Below, one piece after another: positions 1-10,269 of a stretch of 64,000 nt of DNA. Within the stretch, counting starts at the first letter, position 1. Each line of letters opens with the position of its first letter. Under the pieces are notes generated by a model. It ran no database searches. It saw only the letters and a list, made by a program, of their open reading frames with translations, and was not told the origin of the DNA. The stretch spans positions 5,183,451 through 5,247,450 of the forward strand of contig CM036209.1 of the NCBI GenBank assembly GCA_020631735.1, written 5' to 3'. The translations under genes and the position numbers were made by a program. The DNA is from Saccharum officinarum (lineage: Eukaryota > Streptophyta > Magnoliopsida > Poales > Poaceae).

Positions 1-18
1 CCAAACCTTCGTCCTGCA
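1..18 (-). CDS. Start of copia pol (copy A), cut by window edge
   Basis: The first codons of pol (ATG at 19-17) overlap the gag stop as TGATG. Only about six codons are inside the window. The continuation can be judged only from copy B (50511 leftwards). Confidence 0.6.
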
Positions 19-2640
19 TCAATAGAAAGACATAGGATGAGCAAATGGCACAACACTGGGGTTAGTAAACTGTGAAGGATACCAGTGTTGGCTCATTTGC
101 CCTGGAAAAGTGTTAGGAAAAACACCAAACATGCCATGTCCCATTTGAGGAAAGCGGGCACCACGTGAGGGAAAACATGGTCCGCTAAAGCTGTAGGACT
201 GAAAGCCACTGTCACGAGGTCCAAAGTCATATTGATCATGATCTGAACCACGCCGGGCACGACCACCATGACCACCACGTGGTCTAGCAACCTGAGGCCT
301 AGCACCTTGAGGCATTGCACCTCTTGGCCTAGCATTGCGCCTCTGAACAGGAGGCACATGTACACCATGGGGTGGACGGTACATGTTCCGGTTGTTCAAC
401 TCATACTCCCGCCGCTCATCTCTCTTCCTCCTAAAGCAAAACTCAACAAGGTGACCATCCCTATGGCAATAGTCACAGTGATACCTCACCTCTCTCTTAG
501 GTGGTTGTTGGCTCACTCTCTTGTGGGTATGGTTCACTCTTGGTAGCTTTTTGGCTTTAGGAAGGGGATCCTCAGAGATGTTCTGTAGAGTGTCAAGTGG
601 GTTTCTGAGATGGTTCGGTTTTGGAACCCAAACTTGTTTCTGGGGTGGAGCTCTTGGAGGTTCTTCAAACACTCCGTCTTTCACAGTGGGTTCGGTAGGC
701 TTAGGTGGATTGATCTTGATTAATTTGGGAGTAGTGGAAGGTTTCTCACTTGGGCTCAAACCACTAAACTCACCAACTTTGCCATAGACATTTTCACCCT
801 TCCCACCTAGAGCAAAGCCTACTCCCGATGTCCCAGTTCCCCGTCTGAACTGGCTCATCATCATGCCCAACTGCGGTTCACTACAAGATACCCAATTCAA
901 GATGGACCGAAGGTATGTGTTATCTTCCTCGGATCTCATCTTGTCATGCCCGCAAGACTCAAGCTCCAACACCAATCTCTCACAACATGCACACTCAACA
1001 ACCGTGCTATCTGAACTGGCCTTCTCAAGAGCAAGGATCTTGGCATTCTTCTCTGCCAGCTCAGATTGTAAGCCTGAAGAAGACTTGCATGCACCCAACA
1101 AGCTAGACCTAGCCTTCAGCTCATCGTTCTCATCTAACAAGGCAGCATACTTAGATTGCAACTCAGAAAAGTTAGTCATATGAACAGCACATTCATCACA
1201 CTCAACCTCGTCAGACACATGAACAACAAGCTTCTTAGCTTCCTCAAGCTCTTTCTCCACAACTTCTAGCTTGTCCTTAAACTCTCTCCTCTCACGAGCA
1301 GCACGTTTCAGCAACTTATCTTGACTCATCAAAGTATCGGTCATGATATCAAGCTCGGCAATAAGAGCATCGACGGAGGGTTTTACCTCGGTAGAGTCGT
1401 CGTCGCCGGGAAGCACGTCCTTGTTGGGCTTCATACCTTCATCCATGGCCATGGTGCAGTAGCCTCCGTGGATGGACTTGGCGACGAAGCAAAGCCCGGT
1501 CAACTTGTCCTCACGTCTCTTCTCGGACTCATCATCGCTCGAGGGAGAAGAAGACCGGTCGTCGTCGGTGTCGTTGTCAAGGTCGCTGAGGGAGGCGAGG
1601 AAGGCGCGCTCTTGAGCCTTGGCCTTCTTGAAGTACTTCTTCTTCAGCGCCTCCTTGTCGAATCCTCCGTTTGACTTGTGCTTGGAGGTGTACTCGCGCT
1701 TGTCCTTGCGCTTGCTGGAGTCGTACTTGTTGAAGGAGTGCTTGTTCTTCTTGGGGCAGTGAGCGACGAAGTGGTCGGGATCTCCATAGCCGTAGCATCC
1801 TTCCTTCGGACCACCACCACGTCGGCGATTCAAGAGGTTGTTGTGAAACCGCGAGAATCGGCTGATGATCAATGCCAGCTCGTCATCCCCAAGACTCTCC
1901 ATCTGCTCCTCTGTGACAGACACCAAAGAAGACAAGGCAAAAGACAACTGTGAAGGGTTAGCCAAAGAACTTGAGCCATTACCTGAGACCAAGGCCATAG
2001 TCGGTGCAGAGGGATTCTTCAGCTTGGCTTGGGTATGGTAGTCAATCTCGGTGGACTTGAGCTTGCTGAAAAGCTCATCCACAGTGAGGGTCTCATACCC
2101 CAAAGACTCAATGATGGCGGTCACCTTCACATCCCATACCTTCCGATCTAGGGCATATAGAAGCTTGAGTGCCCTCTCATGATCATCATAAGGTAACTGT
2201 GCCTTATTTGCTCGCATCTTGTTGACGATGGTCTGAAAGCGAGAAAACATGGCATCGATGGACTCGCCATCAAGCTGGGTGAAGTTCTCGTACTCCCTCT
2301 TGTACGTCTCGTAGAGTCTGGTTTTGACCTGTGCGGTCCCCTCGTGATAGCTCTGAAGCCTCACCCAGATCTCCCGAGCAGTAGTACAATCGGAGACTCT
2401 TTCGAACTCCTGAAGAGAAAGACTCGAGAAAAGAACTGCGCGAGCTCTTCTATTAGCGTTGTGTCGATCTTTTTGATCTTGCGTGACACGAGCACGGGGT
2501 TCAAGCACAACATAAGTAGCATCCTCGCAAATCTCCCAAACAAGCCAATCAATCCCCTGGAGATGCGCGGACATGCGGATCTTCCAATAGGGATAATTTG
2601 TTCCATCGAAGAACGGTGGTTTATCGGAACCACGCTCCAT
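19..2640 (-). CDS. gag: Sirevirus Gag polyprotein, intact reading frame (copy A)
   Basis: This is the retrotransposon capsid/nucleocapsid protein, which packages element RNA in the cytoplasm. The frame is open for 873 codons from the ATG at 2640. A GTG 18 nt upstream is also in frame, but the ATG lies close behind the primer-binding site and begins MERGSDKPPFF, as copia Gags do. An N-terminal UBN2-like capsid region (WKIRMSAHL) covers roughly residues 10-220. A degenerate first zinc knuckle (CYGYGDPDHFVAHC, where the second Cys is missing) lies near residue 285. A coiled coil follows at about 430-560, and a complete second knuckle ([14 protein letters not shown]) near 720. The tail is rich in Arg, Pro and Gly. 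The stop TGA overlaps the pol ATG in TGATG. Copy B at 50511-53133 is broken. Being open does not prove current activity. Confidence 0.88.
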   Translation of the reverse strand: MERGSDKPPFFDGTNYPYWKIRMSAHLQGIDWLVWEICEDATYVVLEPRARVTQDQKDRHNANRRARAVLFSSLSLQEFERVSDCTTAREIWVRLQSYHEGTAQVKTRLYETYKREYENFTQLDGESIDAMFSRFQTIVNKMRANKAQLPYDDHERALKLLYALDRKVWDVKVTAIIESLGYETLTVDELFSKLKSTEIDYHTQAKLKNPSAPTMALVSGNGSSSLANPSQLSFALSSLVSVTEEQMESLGDDELALIISRFSRFHNNLLNRRRGGGPKEGCYGYGDPDHFVAHCPKKNKHSFNKYDSSKRKDKREYTSKHKSNGGFDKEALKKKYFKKAKAQERAFLASLSDLDNDTDDDRSSSPSSDDESEKRREDKLTGLCFVAKSIHGGYCTMAMDEGMKPNKDVLPGDDDSTEVKPSVDALIAELDIMTDTLMSQDKLLKRAARERREFKDKLEVVEKELEEAKKLVVHVSDEVECDECAVHMTNFSELQSKYAALLDENDELKARSSLLGACKSSSGLQSELAEKNAKILALEKASSDSTVVECACCERLVLELESCGHDKMRSEEDNTYLRSILNWVSCSEPQLGMMMSQFRRGTGTSGVGFALGGKGENVYGKVGEFSGLSPSEKPSTTPKLIKINPPKPTEPTVKDGVFEEPPRAPPQKQVWVPKPNHLRNPLDTLQNISEDPLPKAKKLPRVNHTHKRVSQQPPKREVRYHCDYCHRDGHLVEFCFRRKRDERREYELNNRNMYRPPHGVHVPPVQRRNARPRGAMPQGARPQVARPRGGHGGRARRGSDHDQYDFGPRDSGFQSYSFSGPCFPSRGARFPQMGHGMFGVFPNTFPGQMSQHWYPSQFTNPSVVPFAHPMSFY

Positions 2641-2680
2641 GTCGCCTTCGTGGATCACGGACCGATTAAGGTGGAATGAT

Positions 2681-2701
2681 CCTTAACTGGCTCTGATACC
2701 A
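2681..2701 (-). other. Primer-binding site, copia copy A
   Basis: The minus strand reads TGGTATCAGAGCCAGTTAAGG, complementary to the 3' end of initiator tRNA-Met. It lies 2 nt inside the LTR end at 2704 and fixes the element's orientation. Confidence 0.88.
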
Positions 2702-2703
2702 AT

Positions 2704-4848
2704 TGAAGGACCGAAAATGGCGACCAGAGGGGGGGTGAATGGGAGCCGTAAAATTTCTTTTAAAATATTTGGCTGCTGTCCCAAAATCACCGCCAACCAC
2801 AAGCGAGTTCTCGAGACTAGAATACCCAAACCAACTGGTGACGAGGGTATCTAGAAAAATTCCTTGGAACGACACAAAGTCAACTCAAAAGACGGAACCC
2901 GAAATGGAGCACAAACGAAAGAATTACAGATGAATTGGTGAGGTCGGGAATAATAGACTTGAAATTCCAAACTGCATATACAGAAAAACTACTCTCAGCA
3001 CTAGTAAGAACAAGAGCTGCAACTCACGCACGAACAAGCCAAGAAGCTAGGCAGGAGCTGCACTGTCGGACCAATCACAGAACGAAGGAGATCGAAGTCC
3101 CCTGAACCAAACCTCAACCTGAGCAAAAACGCTGCTTGGTGCACATACCTGAACCAATCGAACTCAGAGTAGAACTTGGAGTTCTAGACAGCAGCACGCA
3201 CAAGAAAAACAGCCAAGAGCACAACCAGCTAAGAAGCTAATTTGCACCCTCCTAACCGTGAGCAGTACACCAAACAAAATGATTTAAAATAATACTCTAA
3301 AGATAAGCCAATGATTGCTTGAAGGGACAACTCACAGAAGCAAGGAAAATGTAATTAGTACTGAACTTCAATGCTGCAAATGCCTCTCAAAAAAAAACTA
3401 CCTGCAAGCTGGTGCTACGAGCTGACAGAGGAAAGCTTCTCGTGAGCGACGCTGAAGGCACAGACCACCACGGCGGCTCAATCCCAACTCCAGAAGCCCG
3501 GCGCACTGACCTGCTGATGGTGACCAGTGACAGATCTGGTGGGCTCAATCAAGACTTGATGTACCTCGATGTCAAGCACAGAGCAGAAAAGAAACAGACT
3601 CGGCTCAAGAACAAAGAACGAGACTGGATTCCTGGAGCAGAAGAACGAACAGAGAGGGTGAGAACCAATCGGTACAGAACTGGAGGAGGCTTCGAGGTCA
3701 GAGGCAGCTGCTGCTCACATGAGCCCGCTAGGTGCCAAGGCACTAGCGCTGGTAGCTCTTCTGCCTCCACCCATCGAGCAGCATGAACATACGAGAAGAA
3801 AGCCGAACACTCAGAAAAGGTGAAAGCCACGAAATCGACGAGAGCTCATCCAAAACAAAAGGAATAGCTCTCAAATTTTGCACAGATCAAATTCACCACG
3901 CTACGAATCTATTCCCCAAAAATCATTGATCGGGATTGATCCAAACTCCGGGAAAAACAGATCAAAGCTATGAATGAAAATGGGGAAAAGGGAAGTACAA
4001 AAATCACAGCTTCAAATAGAAACCCCAGAGGGCAAGAGGAGGATTTGGGCCTCCATTCCCATACCAAATCTCAACAAAATACACCACGAATTTTCAGATC
4101 ATGTGACCTCTCTCATGAGACACTAGAAGACCTAACCCTAGGGAGGAAGGGGGAAATGAGGAATGGGAGAGAGGTGGAGATGGCTTGGGGCTGTCATCCC
4201 CTGTTTATCAGGGCTATTACACATTCCCCTAATTGCCCCTGAATACATAAGAGCTAAATCATCAAGCCCAAGGGCGTAGAGGTCCAACTCGGTCTCCATG
4301 TTGATCCGACGGCCACCGCGCCTCCTCACTGGTAGCTTCGCCTCGACGCGAACTCCCTGATGCCGCCACGTGTCGTCCGTTCCACCTCGGAACCTCTGCC
4401 CGAATTTTGAGGCCCAAACCCGTAAACCCGCCTCCGATGGTTTTGGGGCCCAAACCATCAAACCGTTCCACGAGTAGCGTACTCCATACGCGTCCCCCGC
4501 CATCCGACGCGTGTCACCTCTACGGTCAACACGGTCACTCCCATGTCTTCTCGCGCTTGTCGATGTCCCAAGTGTCAGCCACCGCGGCTAGCCACCCCGC
4601 CTCTAGGTCCCTCGGTCCAAGCGTCACGACCGTCCTTCACCCCTCCGGTCCATCGGCACGGCACGTCCTCCTTGACCTTCACCTCACCGTCGGCTACCGC
4701 CTCCGTGCTCCACACATGCACAACACAAACCAAGAGATATGTCGCACACAAGGCTTTCGCCAAGGTAGGGTTAGTCACCACTCAACCTACTTCGTGGATC
4801 ACATTGACAATCACTCATCACAAAACGAACACACAAGGGTACTTGTCA
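2704..4848 (-). repeat. Copia 5' LTR (copy A), about 2.1 kb
   Basis: The LTR ends (minus sense) in CCTTCA next to the primer-binding site. It contains no convincing gene: open frames such as 4407-4874 and 3412-3786 lack domain similarity and are LTR sequence. Its 5' limit is uncertain; I place it at TGACAAG (4848). No 3' LTR is available in the window for comparison. Confidence 0.65.
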
Positions 4849-4955
4849 ACCTTGTGTTCGCACTTTCCTCCTGATGCTGAGGCTGGGACGCTGTCGTCGC
4901 CCGCGCAGTCCCCACATGACGCTGCGTCTTCAGATAACGTCGACTTGGTTGTTGC
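4849..4955 (+). pseudogene. Possible LINE ORF1 fragment left of the CACTA insertion
   Basis: This GC-rich stretch of about 100 bp lies between the copia LTR and the CACTA element. It is open in one frame (DAEAGTLSSPAQ and following) and resembles in composition the ORF1 tail on the other side of the CACTA (6379-6674). I infer that it is the same LINE, entered first by the CACTA and cut on the left by the copia insertion. It is repeated at 55341-55447. Confidence 0.35.
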
Positions 4956-5034
4956 CACTACCGGAATTCACTTCTTTGCCGAGCGCTGGAGGCTTTGCCG
5001 AGCGTTTTTTTTCGGGCGCTCAGCAAAGAAGGCT

Positions 5035-5282
5035 TTGCCGAGAGCCAAATAAAAAACACTCGGCAAAGCCACTACACTCGGCAAAGAAGCTATGCCGAGC
5101 GTCCGATAAACGGCTCTCGGCAAAGAAGTTTCTTTGCCGAGAGCCAAAAAAAACACTCGGCAAAGAAGGCTTTGCCGAGCATCTGATAAACGGCTCTCGG
5201 CAAAGAAGTTTCTTTGCCGAGAGCCAAAAAAACACTCGGCAAAGGCTTCTTTGCCGAGCGCCAAAGTAAAACACTCGGCAAA
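5035..5282. repeat. Inverted-repeat (hairpin) array in CACTA left subterminal region
   Basis: Units such as GGCTCTCGGCAAAGA...TCTTTGCCGAGAGCC form near-perfect hairpins with 15-bp arms and a 4-nt loop, separated by CGTCCGATAAAC or A-rich spacers. In CACTA elements such motifs are transposase-binding sites. Copy B (55527-55735) lacks about one unit. Confidence 0.8.
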
Positions 5283-5990
5283 GCAATTTTTCAAACCACA
5301 TTTTGGTGCCCTAAACGAATTCAAATAAAAAAGTTTTCAACTACAAAGTTTCATAACTTTTCATGATCTACAAACTTTATATTGGTCATTTCTTTATTCG
5401 ACAAAGTAAAAATTACGTTGTTCACAAAATCTATATGTCTCTCATGTAGTTCCATGAAACTACAAGAGAGATATATAAGATTTGTGAACAATGTTAGCAC
5501 TACAATTTCGGATGGAAAAACTTCCTAAATGAAGTTTGTAGATCTCGAAAGGTTATGAAACATTGTAGTTGACCACTTTTTAATTTGAATTCATCTTGTC
5601 ATGGAAAACTACGTTTGAAATTTAAAATTTTAAAATTTTAAAATTCGAATTTTTCAAAAGACCTCGGATGGAAAAACTTCCTAAATGAAATTTGTAGATC
5701 TCAAAAAGTTATGAAACATTGTAGTTGACCACTTTTTCATTTGAATTCATCTTGTCATGCAAAACTACGTTTGAAATTCAAAATTTTAAAATTTGAATTT
5801 TTTAAAAGACCTCGGATGGAAAAACTTTCTATATAAAAAATATAGTGCTCGAAAAGTTATGAAACTTTGTGGTTGACAACTTTTTGATTTGAATTCGTTT
5901 AGGGCCTCAAACAATCAATTTTCACTTGGTTTAGTATAATATTTGAGTAACTGAAACGGCATATAGACGCATGTGAGTGTGTAGTGCAGG

Positions 5991-6036
5991 TGGCATAGGA
6001 GGTATCGCGTGAGTGAGAGGTCACGTGTTCGAATCC
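5991..6036 (+). other. tRNA-like Pol III box pair inside CACTA
   Basis: An A-box-like TGGCATAGGAG (5991-6001) and a B-box-like TGTTCGAATCC (6026-6036) are spaced as in a tRNA. No full cloverleaf with a paired acceptor stem or CCA context is evident, so this is a tRNA-derived relic, not a tRNA gene. It is conserved in copy B. Confidence 0.4.
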
Positions 6037-6378
6037 CACCGACCGCGTAGCCGCGAATTTTGCGTGAAAAATGCCGCGACTTGCGACTTCGACGGAGACG
6101 GGCGGGCGCTGGCCAGTGGGCCCCTCCCCCGATTGAAAAAAAAATTCTAGGTTTTTTTTCGCATTTTCTTATTTCGCGCTTTGCCGAGCGTCGGGCTCTC
6201 GGCAAAGGCTTTGCCGAGTACCCGATAAACGGCTCTCGGCAAAGAAGCCTTTGCCGATCGGATTTTTACCGAGGGCGCTTTGCCGAGAGCTGCGTTCGGC
6301 AAAGGCTTTGCCGAGGGCCTTAGAGGCTTTGCCGAGAGCCTGGGGCCCTCGGCAAAGCAGCCGGCTCCGGTACCGTGC

Positions 6379-6674
6379 CGCAGCAGCACGACGACTCCAG
6401 GGCTGTGGAGAACGGTGGATTGGTTGCCGCTGGGTCACAGGACGCATCTCCCGCAGGGTCAGCCCTCCTCTGGTGCCGCGACGGAGTGTGCGCATTGTTG
6501 AGGAAATGGAGGCCTGCCGCGGATCCGCCGTCACCGGAAATCCCTGACTACTCCTACTCCGATAAGTTCCGACGTGCTTTCAGGGAGCCGGTCTCCAACT
6601 CCAAGCATGCTGCCTTGCGAGAGTTGTTTCCGGGGCGTCGCCGGCGGGCTGCCGCCACGCCCGTTGCGGTTTGA
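6379..6674 (+). pseudogene. LINE ORF1 C-terminal fragment (copy A)
   Basis: An open frame of about 98 codons ends in a TGA at 6672-6674, 34 nt before the ORF2 ATG. This is the normal arrangement of ORF1 and ORF2 in plant L1 elements. It is rich in Arg, Ala and Pro, with no zinc knuckle in the piece that remains. Its upstream part is cut by the CACTA element. Confidence 0.45.
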
Positions 6675-6708
6675 GTGCTGGACACCTGTTGTCGCGCCAT
6701 TGTTCTCC

Positions 6709-9110
6709 ATGAATTACGAGCAATTCCTCATTTGGAACTCCCGTGGGCTTAACAGCCGGGCACGTCGCACCGCTGTGAAGGACATCATCGTCCTAGAACA
6801 CGTCTCTGTAGTTTGCCTACAGGAAACCAAGGTTGCTGCCTTTTCGGTGACCAAGCTGAATGAACTGCTGGGACCGGATTTTGACTACGCCTTCCTGCCG
6901 TCTGTGGGAGTTTCTGGGGGTGTGCTTATTGGCTGGCGCAAGGACCGTTGGCGAGGCTCGCACCAGTCCTTGGGGACGTACTCGGTCACGATACGGCTAA
7001 CTCCGGTGGACCGGGCTGATTTTGGGGAATGCTGGCTCACGTCCGTCTATGGGCCAGCTGACCACACTCTCAAGGAGGCATTCCTCTCCGAACTTGAAGG
7101 CTTGGCCTCTTCTTGCTCCGGGGCCTGGCTAATCTGTGGAGACTTCAATTTAATTTACCAGGCGCAGGACAAGAACAACGACAGGCTCAACCGTCGCCTC
7201 ATGCAACGCTTTCGTCGCACGATCGATGTGCTGCAACTTGCGGAGCTCCACCTCAACGGTCGTCTGTATACTTGGAGCAATGAACGGAGCAGGCCGACTT
7301 TGGAACGAATTGACCGTGTCTTCGCTACGGTGCCGTGGCTCGCGGATCACCCATTCCATAGCCTGCATTGCCGCTCAACGGACTGCTCCGATCACGCACC
7401 ATTGCTTTTGATACTCAGCACGGAGCCTTGGGCACAACCACGTTTTCGCTTCGAATCCTTCTGGCCCACGGTCGGCGGCTTCCAAGATGTAGTTGCGAGC
7501 GCCTGGACATGTACACAGGACGTGGACGCGTGCAGGGCCTTGGACTATAAGCTCCGCAATGTGGCCAAGGCATTGAAAAACTGGAGCGCGCAGCGGATCG
7601 GGAGCGTCCGCTTCCAGCTCGCGGTGGCGCGTGTGGTCATCTTCGAGCTCGATGTCGTGCAGGAGACCAGGCTATTGTCTCTGGAGGAGCTTGAGCTACG
7701 CCGTGAGCTCAAGGCGCACACGCTAGGCCTATCCTCCCTGTCCAGGACCATCGCCAGACAGAAGTCCTGGTACCGCTACCTGAAGGATGGTGACGCGAAC
7801 ACCAAATTCTTCCATCTACAGTCTGCCATCGCAAGCGCAAGAGCTACATCCCAACGTTCATGCATGAAGGCCGTACCTTTACCTCGGAAGAGGCCAAGTC
7901 TGAGGCGGTGTTCGATTACTATAATACCATACTCGGGACACGGTTCCATTGCCTTCATCGGATTGACTTGGATCGCCTGGACTTGCCTCGGCTGGACCTG
8001 CAGCAGCTGGCTGCTCCATTCACAGAGACAGAGATCGCCAGGATTGTCCATGAATGCCCAGCTGACCGGGCACCGGGCCCTGATGGCTTCACCGCCAGGT
8101 TCTATCGGGCGGCTTGGCCCATCATTAAATTTGATATATGCAGCACCTTCCAAGCTTTGTGGCAGCAGGACTGGAGGAGCTTCTACCTCCTCAACGATGC
8201 ATCTATGTGCTACTCCGGAAGAAGGAGACCCCGACCGGCCTCAGGGACTACAGGCCAATTAGCCTCATACACAGTTTTGGTAAACTGGTGACCAAGGGAC
8301 TAGCGCTGCGGCTTGCTCCGTTCATGAACGGCTTGGTCAAGGAGAACCAGACGGCGTTCATTAAGGGGAATTCATGACAACTTCCGCTCTGTCCAGCTTT
8401 ACTGCCGTTGGCTGCACGCTAGGCGTCACGCGTGCGTCCTGCTCAAGATAGACATCACGAAGGCATTCGACTCAGTTGCCTGGCCGTTTCTCCTAGAGGT
8501 TCTGGAGCACTTGGGATTCCCACGGTGCTGGAGGGATTGGGTGTCAGCCATCCTCTCTTCAGCAAGCACGAAGGTGCTTGTCAATGGTCGCCTGGACCGC
8601 TGCATTTGGCATGTGCGTGGCTTGCGTCAAGGCGATCCATTGTCCCCGCTGCTGTTCGTAATTGTGATGGAGGTGCTCAACGCCATGATCCAAGAGGCGG
8701 ATCGAGTGGGACTTTTATCTCCTCTACCTGGTAACCACTTTGGCCACCGCATGTCGCTGTACGCGGATGACTTGTCCTCTTCCTCATCCCCAGACCTGAG
8801 GACTTCACTTGCATTCGAGCTATTCTGGAGCTTTTTGCTAGGGCATCCGGGTTGGTCACCAACCTGGACAAATGTCTTATTTCGCTGATCCAGTGCTCGG
8901 ATGAGGATGTCGCGCTCGTCCAGCAGGCCTTCCCCTGCCAGCTGTCTCCCTTCCCCTGCCGATATCTGGGCGCGCCACTCTCGATGGGGAGGCTGCGTCG
9001 CTCCGATGAACAGCAGTTGGTGGATACTATCGCACGCCGGATTCCAACATGGAAGGGTAATCTCTTAAACGCTGCAGGGAGGACAACACTCAAGCGTGCG
9101 TTGATGATGG
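6709..9110 (+). pseudogene. L1 LINE ORF2: endonuclease-reverse transcriptase, broken and 3'-truncated (copy A)
   Basis: ORF2 of an L1-type LINE nicks target DNA and reverse-transcribes the element's RNA there. From the ATG at 6709 an apurinic-type endonuclease is readable with the motifs WNSRGLN, QETK, GDFNL and SDHAPLL. The reverse transcriptase follows with PGPDGF, DYRPISLI, KIDITKAFDSV, RQGDPLSPLLF and YADD. Frame breaks lie at about 7826 (one C missing compared with copy B), 8198, 8373 and 8780. Similarity stops near 9110, inside the reverse-transcriptase thumb region (GRTTLKRAL). The zf-RVT domain and poly-A tail are therefore missing. Loss of the 3' end is unusual for a LINE, which normally loses its 5' end; a later deletion or insertion is the likely cause. 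Confidence 0.88.
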
Positions 9111-10269
9111 GTGTGGCGCTGAAGTCGAGCGTTGACGACAACCGTGATGCATCAGTGAACTACGATGACCGCTGTACATCGTGTTGACAACCAAAATAGT
9201 CCATTTTTTGAAGTTGACAAAATATAGAATGGACTTCACCAACGCATTCCTCTCGTCAAGATGGTAAAAAAACATACATGGAATGTCCAATTTCGAGTTC
9301 AGATATATGAAGAAATTATGCTCTCGGGAAGACGGTCCAACATCGGAAGTTCCAACCCATCTCCATGTTGGGTTCTGGGTTCATCCTTGGAACTTCCGAT
9401 GAACCTAAAAAAACCATGTTCGGATCCAACCTTTTGGATTCTGATCCGAACTATTATCAGGCCAGTACGGAGTACTATTGCGCGTGATACAAAAATTGAA
9501 TGGTGTGATGTCATATTATTCCCATACATATATATGATTAAAGTACAACACATGGTATAAAGTCGTCTTGGTGAAATTAAATGTGTTGAACAAGCAATAG
9601 TCATTAATTCTGATAATAAGGCAGAGAGAGTTGAGGGCAGGCATGCATACCCATCGATTGAGAAGGGTGCACTAAAGTAAACTATACTTGTGCCCCAGCT
9701 CGCTAGCTAGAAATTAAAAAAAATCCACCCACAATAATACAACACAACACAACACATTGAGTGATAGCGATTGTGTTTAGCGGAAGCATAAGACAGGTGG
9801 GCTGTCCTTGCTGCTCCAGAGAAAGGAGGATCGCCTGGCGCCGAAGCTGACAAACCGGCACCAGTGGCTGTGTAGGGCACACTTTGGTGTGGTGACAAAA
9901 AGAGCGTGACCAACACCGCAGTCTGCCCCACTTGTTCAGGGCCACCATAGATGTTTTGATGGTAATATAACCACTGGCATCCCAGCGGCCTTGATGAAGC
10001 CCACCATGGCGGCACCTCGGGAACCCTGATCATAAAGTGTAATAAGTACCCTTGAGCAACCAATGGCGACATTCCACCTTATCTTTGCAAAACTTCCACT
10101 AGCACCTAGGACGAGCAGCCACTGCTGCACCCAGATATTGGTGGCCTTCTCCCAGTGCCGTTGTCACTATCGGGGTCGCTAGAGGATGAGGGACTCCATG
10201 ACAACAGATGATTGGCTAAGGAGCTCTCTCTGGATCTAATGAGTTCAAGGAGGAAGTGGATTTGGAGTG
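9111..10269. other. Unidentified DNA to the right of the LINE (copy A)
   Basis: I recognise no gene here. A minus-strand open frame at 10072-9707 is 121 codons long without a known motif, and its reading continues in a second frame up to 10130. About 70 bp near 9470-9540 resemble 14960-15025, upstream of the DUF4220 gene (shared blocks TATTATTCCCA-ACAT and ATGATTAAAGTAC). An (ACAAC)n-like run lies at 9737-9755. Confidence 0.5.

Larger units (their letters stand above)
1..4848 (-). mobile_element. Sirevirus-type Ty1/copia retrotransposon, 5' part (copy A)
   Basis: Read on the minus strand this is a 5' LTR (4848-2704), a tRNA-Met primer-binding site, a leader of about 40 nt and gag. The start of pol is at the window edge. 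The long Gag with two separated zinc knuckles and a coiled coil is typical of the Sirevirus lineage of copia. The 3' part of the element lies left of the window. The right LTR end at about 4848 (minus strand begins TGACAAG) is inferred from the TG...CA rule without a confirmed TSD. Confidence 0.85.
4956..6375. mobile_element. Non-autonomous CACTA transposon with hairpin subterminal arrays (copy A)
   Basis: The left end CACTACCGGA is preceded by TGC. The right end, reverse-complemented, reads CGGTACCGGA (8 of 10 matches) and is followed by TGC, a 3-bp TSD. Both subterminal zones (4975-5290 and 6178-6355) are packed with TTTGCCGAG/CTCGGCAAA in both orientations, as in CACTA elements. The 700-bp AT-rich middle contains repeated AAACTACGTTTGAAAT-like blocks and no transposase. 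The last three bases of the right terminus do not match the left one, so that end is tentative. Confidence 0.75.
1..10269 (+). repeat. Copy A of a large direct duplication (at least 10.2 kb)
   Basis: The whole stretch matches 50493-60703 in the same orientation and order. The offset is 50492 at the left end and 50434 at the right end, because copy B has small deletions in the CACTA subterminal arrays. Identity looks above 99 percent: in the 2.6-kb gag I found about 16 substitutions and one single-base indel by eye. The match crosses the boundaries of a copia element, a CACTA element and a LINE, so it is a segmental duplication and not two insertions of one transposon. The match starts at the window edge, so the true left end is unknown. 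It stops at 10269 exactly where copy B is interrupted by a Gypsy LTR, so the true right end is unknown too. Confidence 0.93.

Noticed and set aside
4543..5052. 169-codon open frame (and its 155-codon overlap at 4407-4874) as a gene
   Set aside because: It runs across the copia LTR, the LINE-like strip and into the CACTA terminus, with no domain and compositional bias only.
4975..5290. CRISPR-like array
   Set aside because: Eukaryotic DNA; repeats are palindromic, in both orientations and without unique spacers, as in CACTA subterminal regions.
5970..6060. Functional tRNA gene
   Set aside because: Boxes are present but acceptor and anticodon stems do not form convincingly.
9707..10072. 121-codon minus-strand frame as a gene
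   Set aside because: No recognised motif and no intron or promoter evidence; kept only as unidentified DNA.
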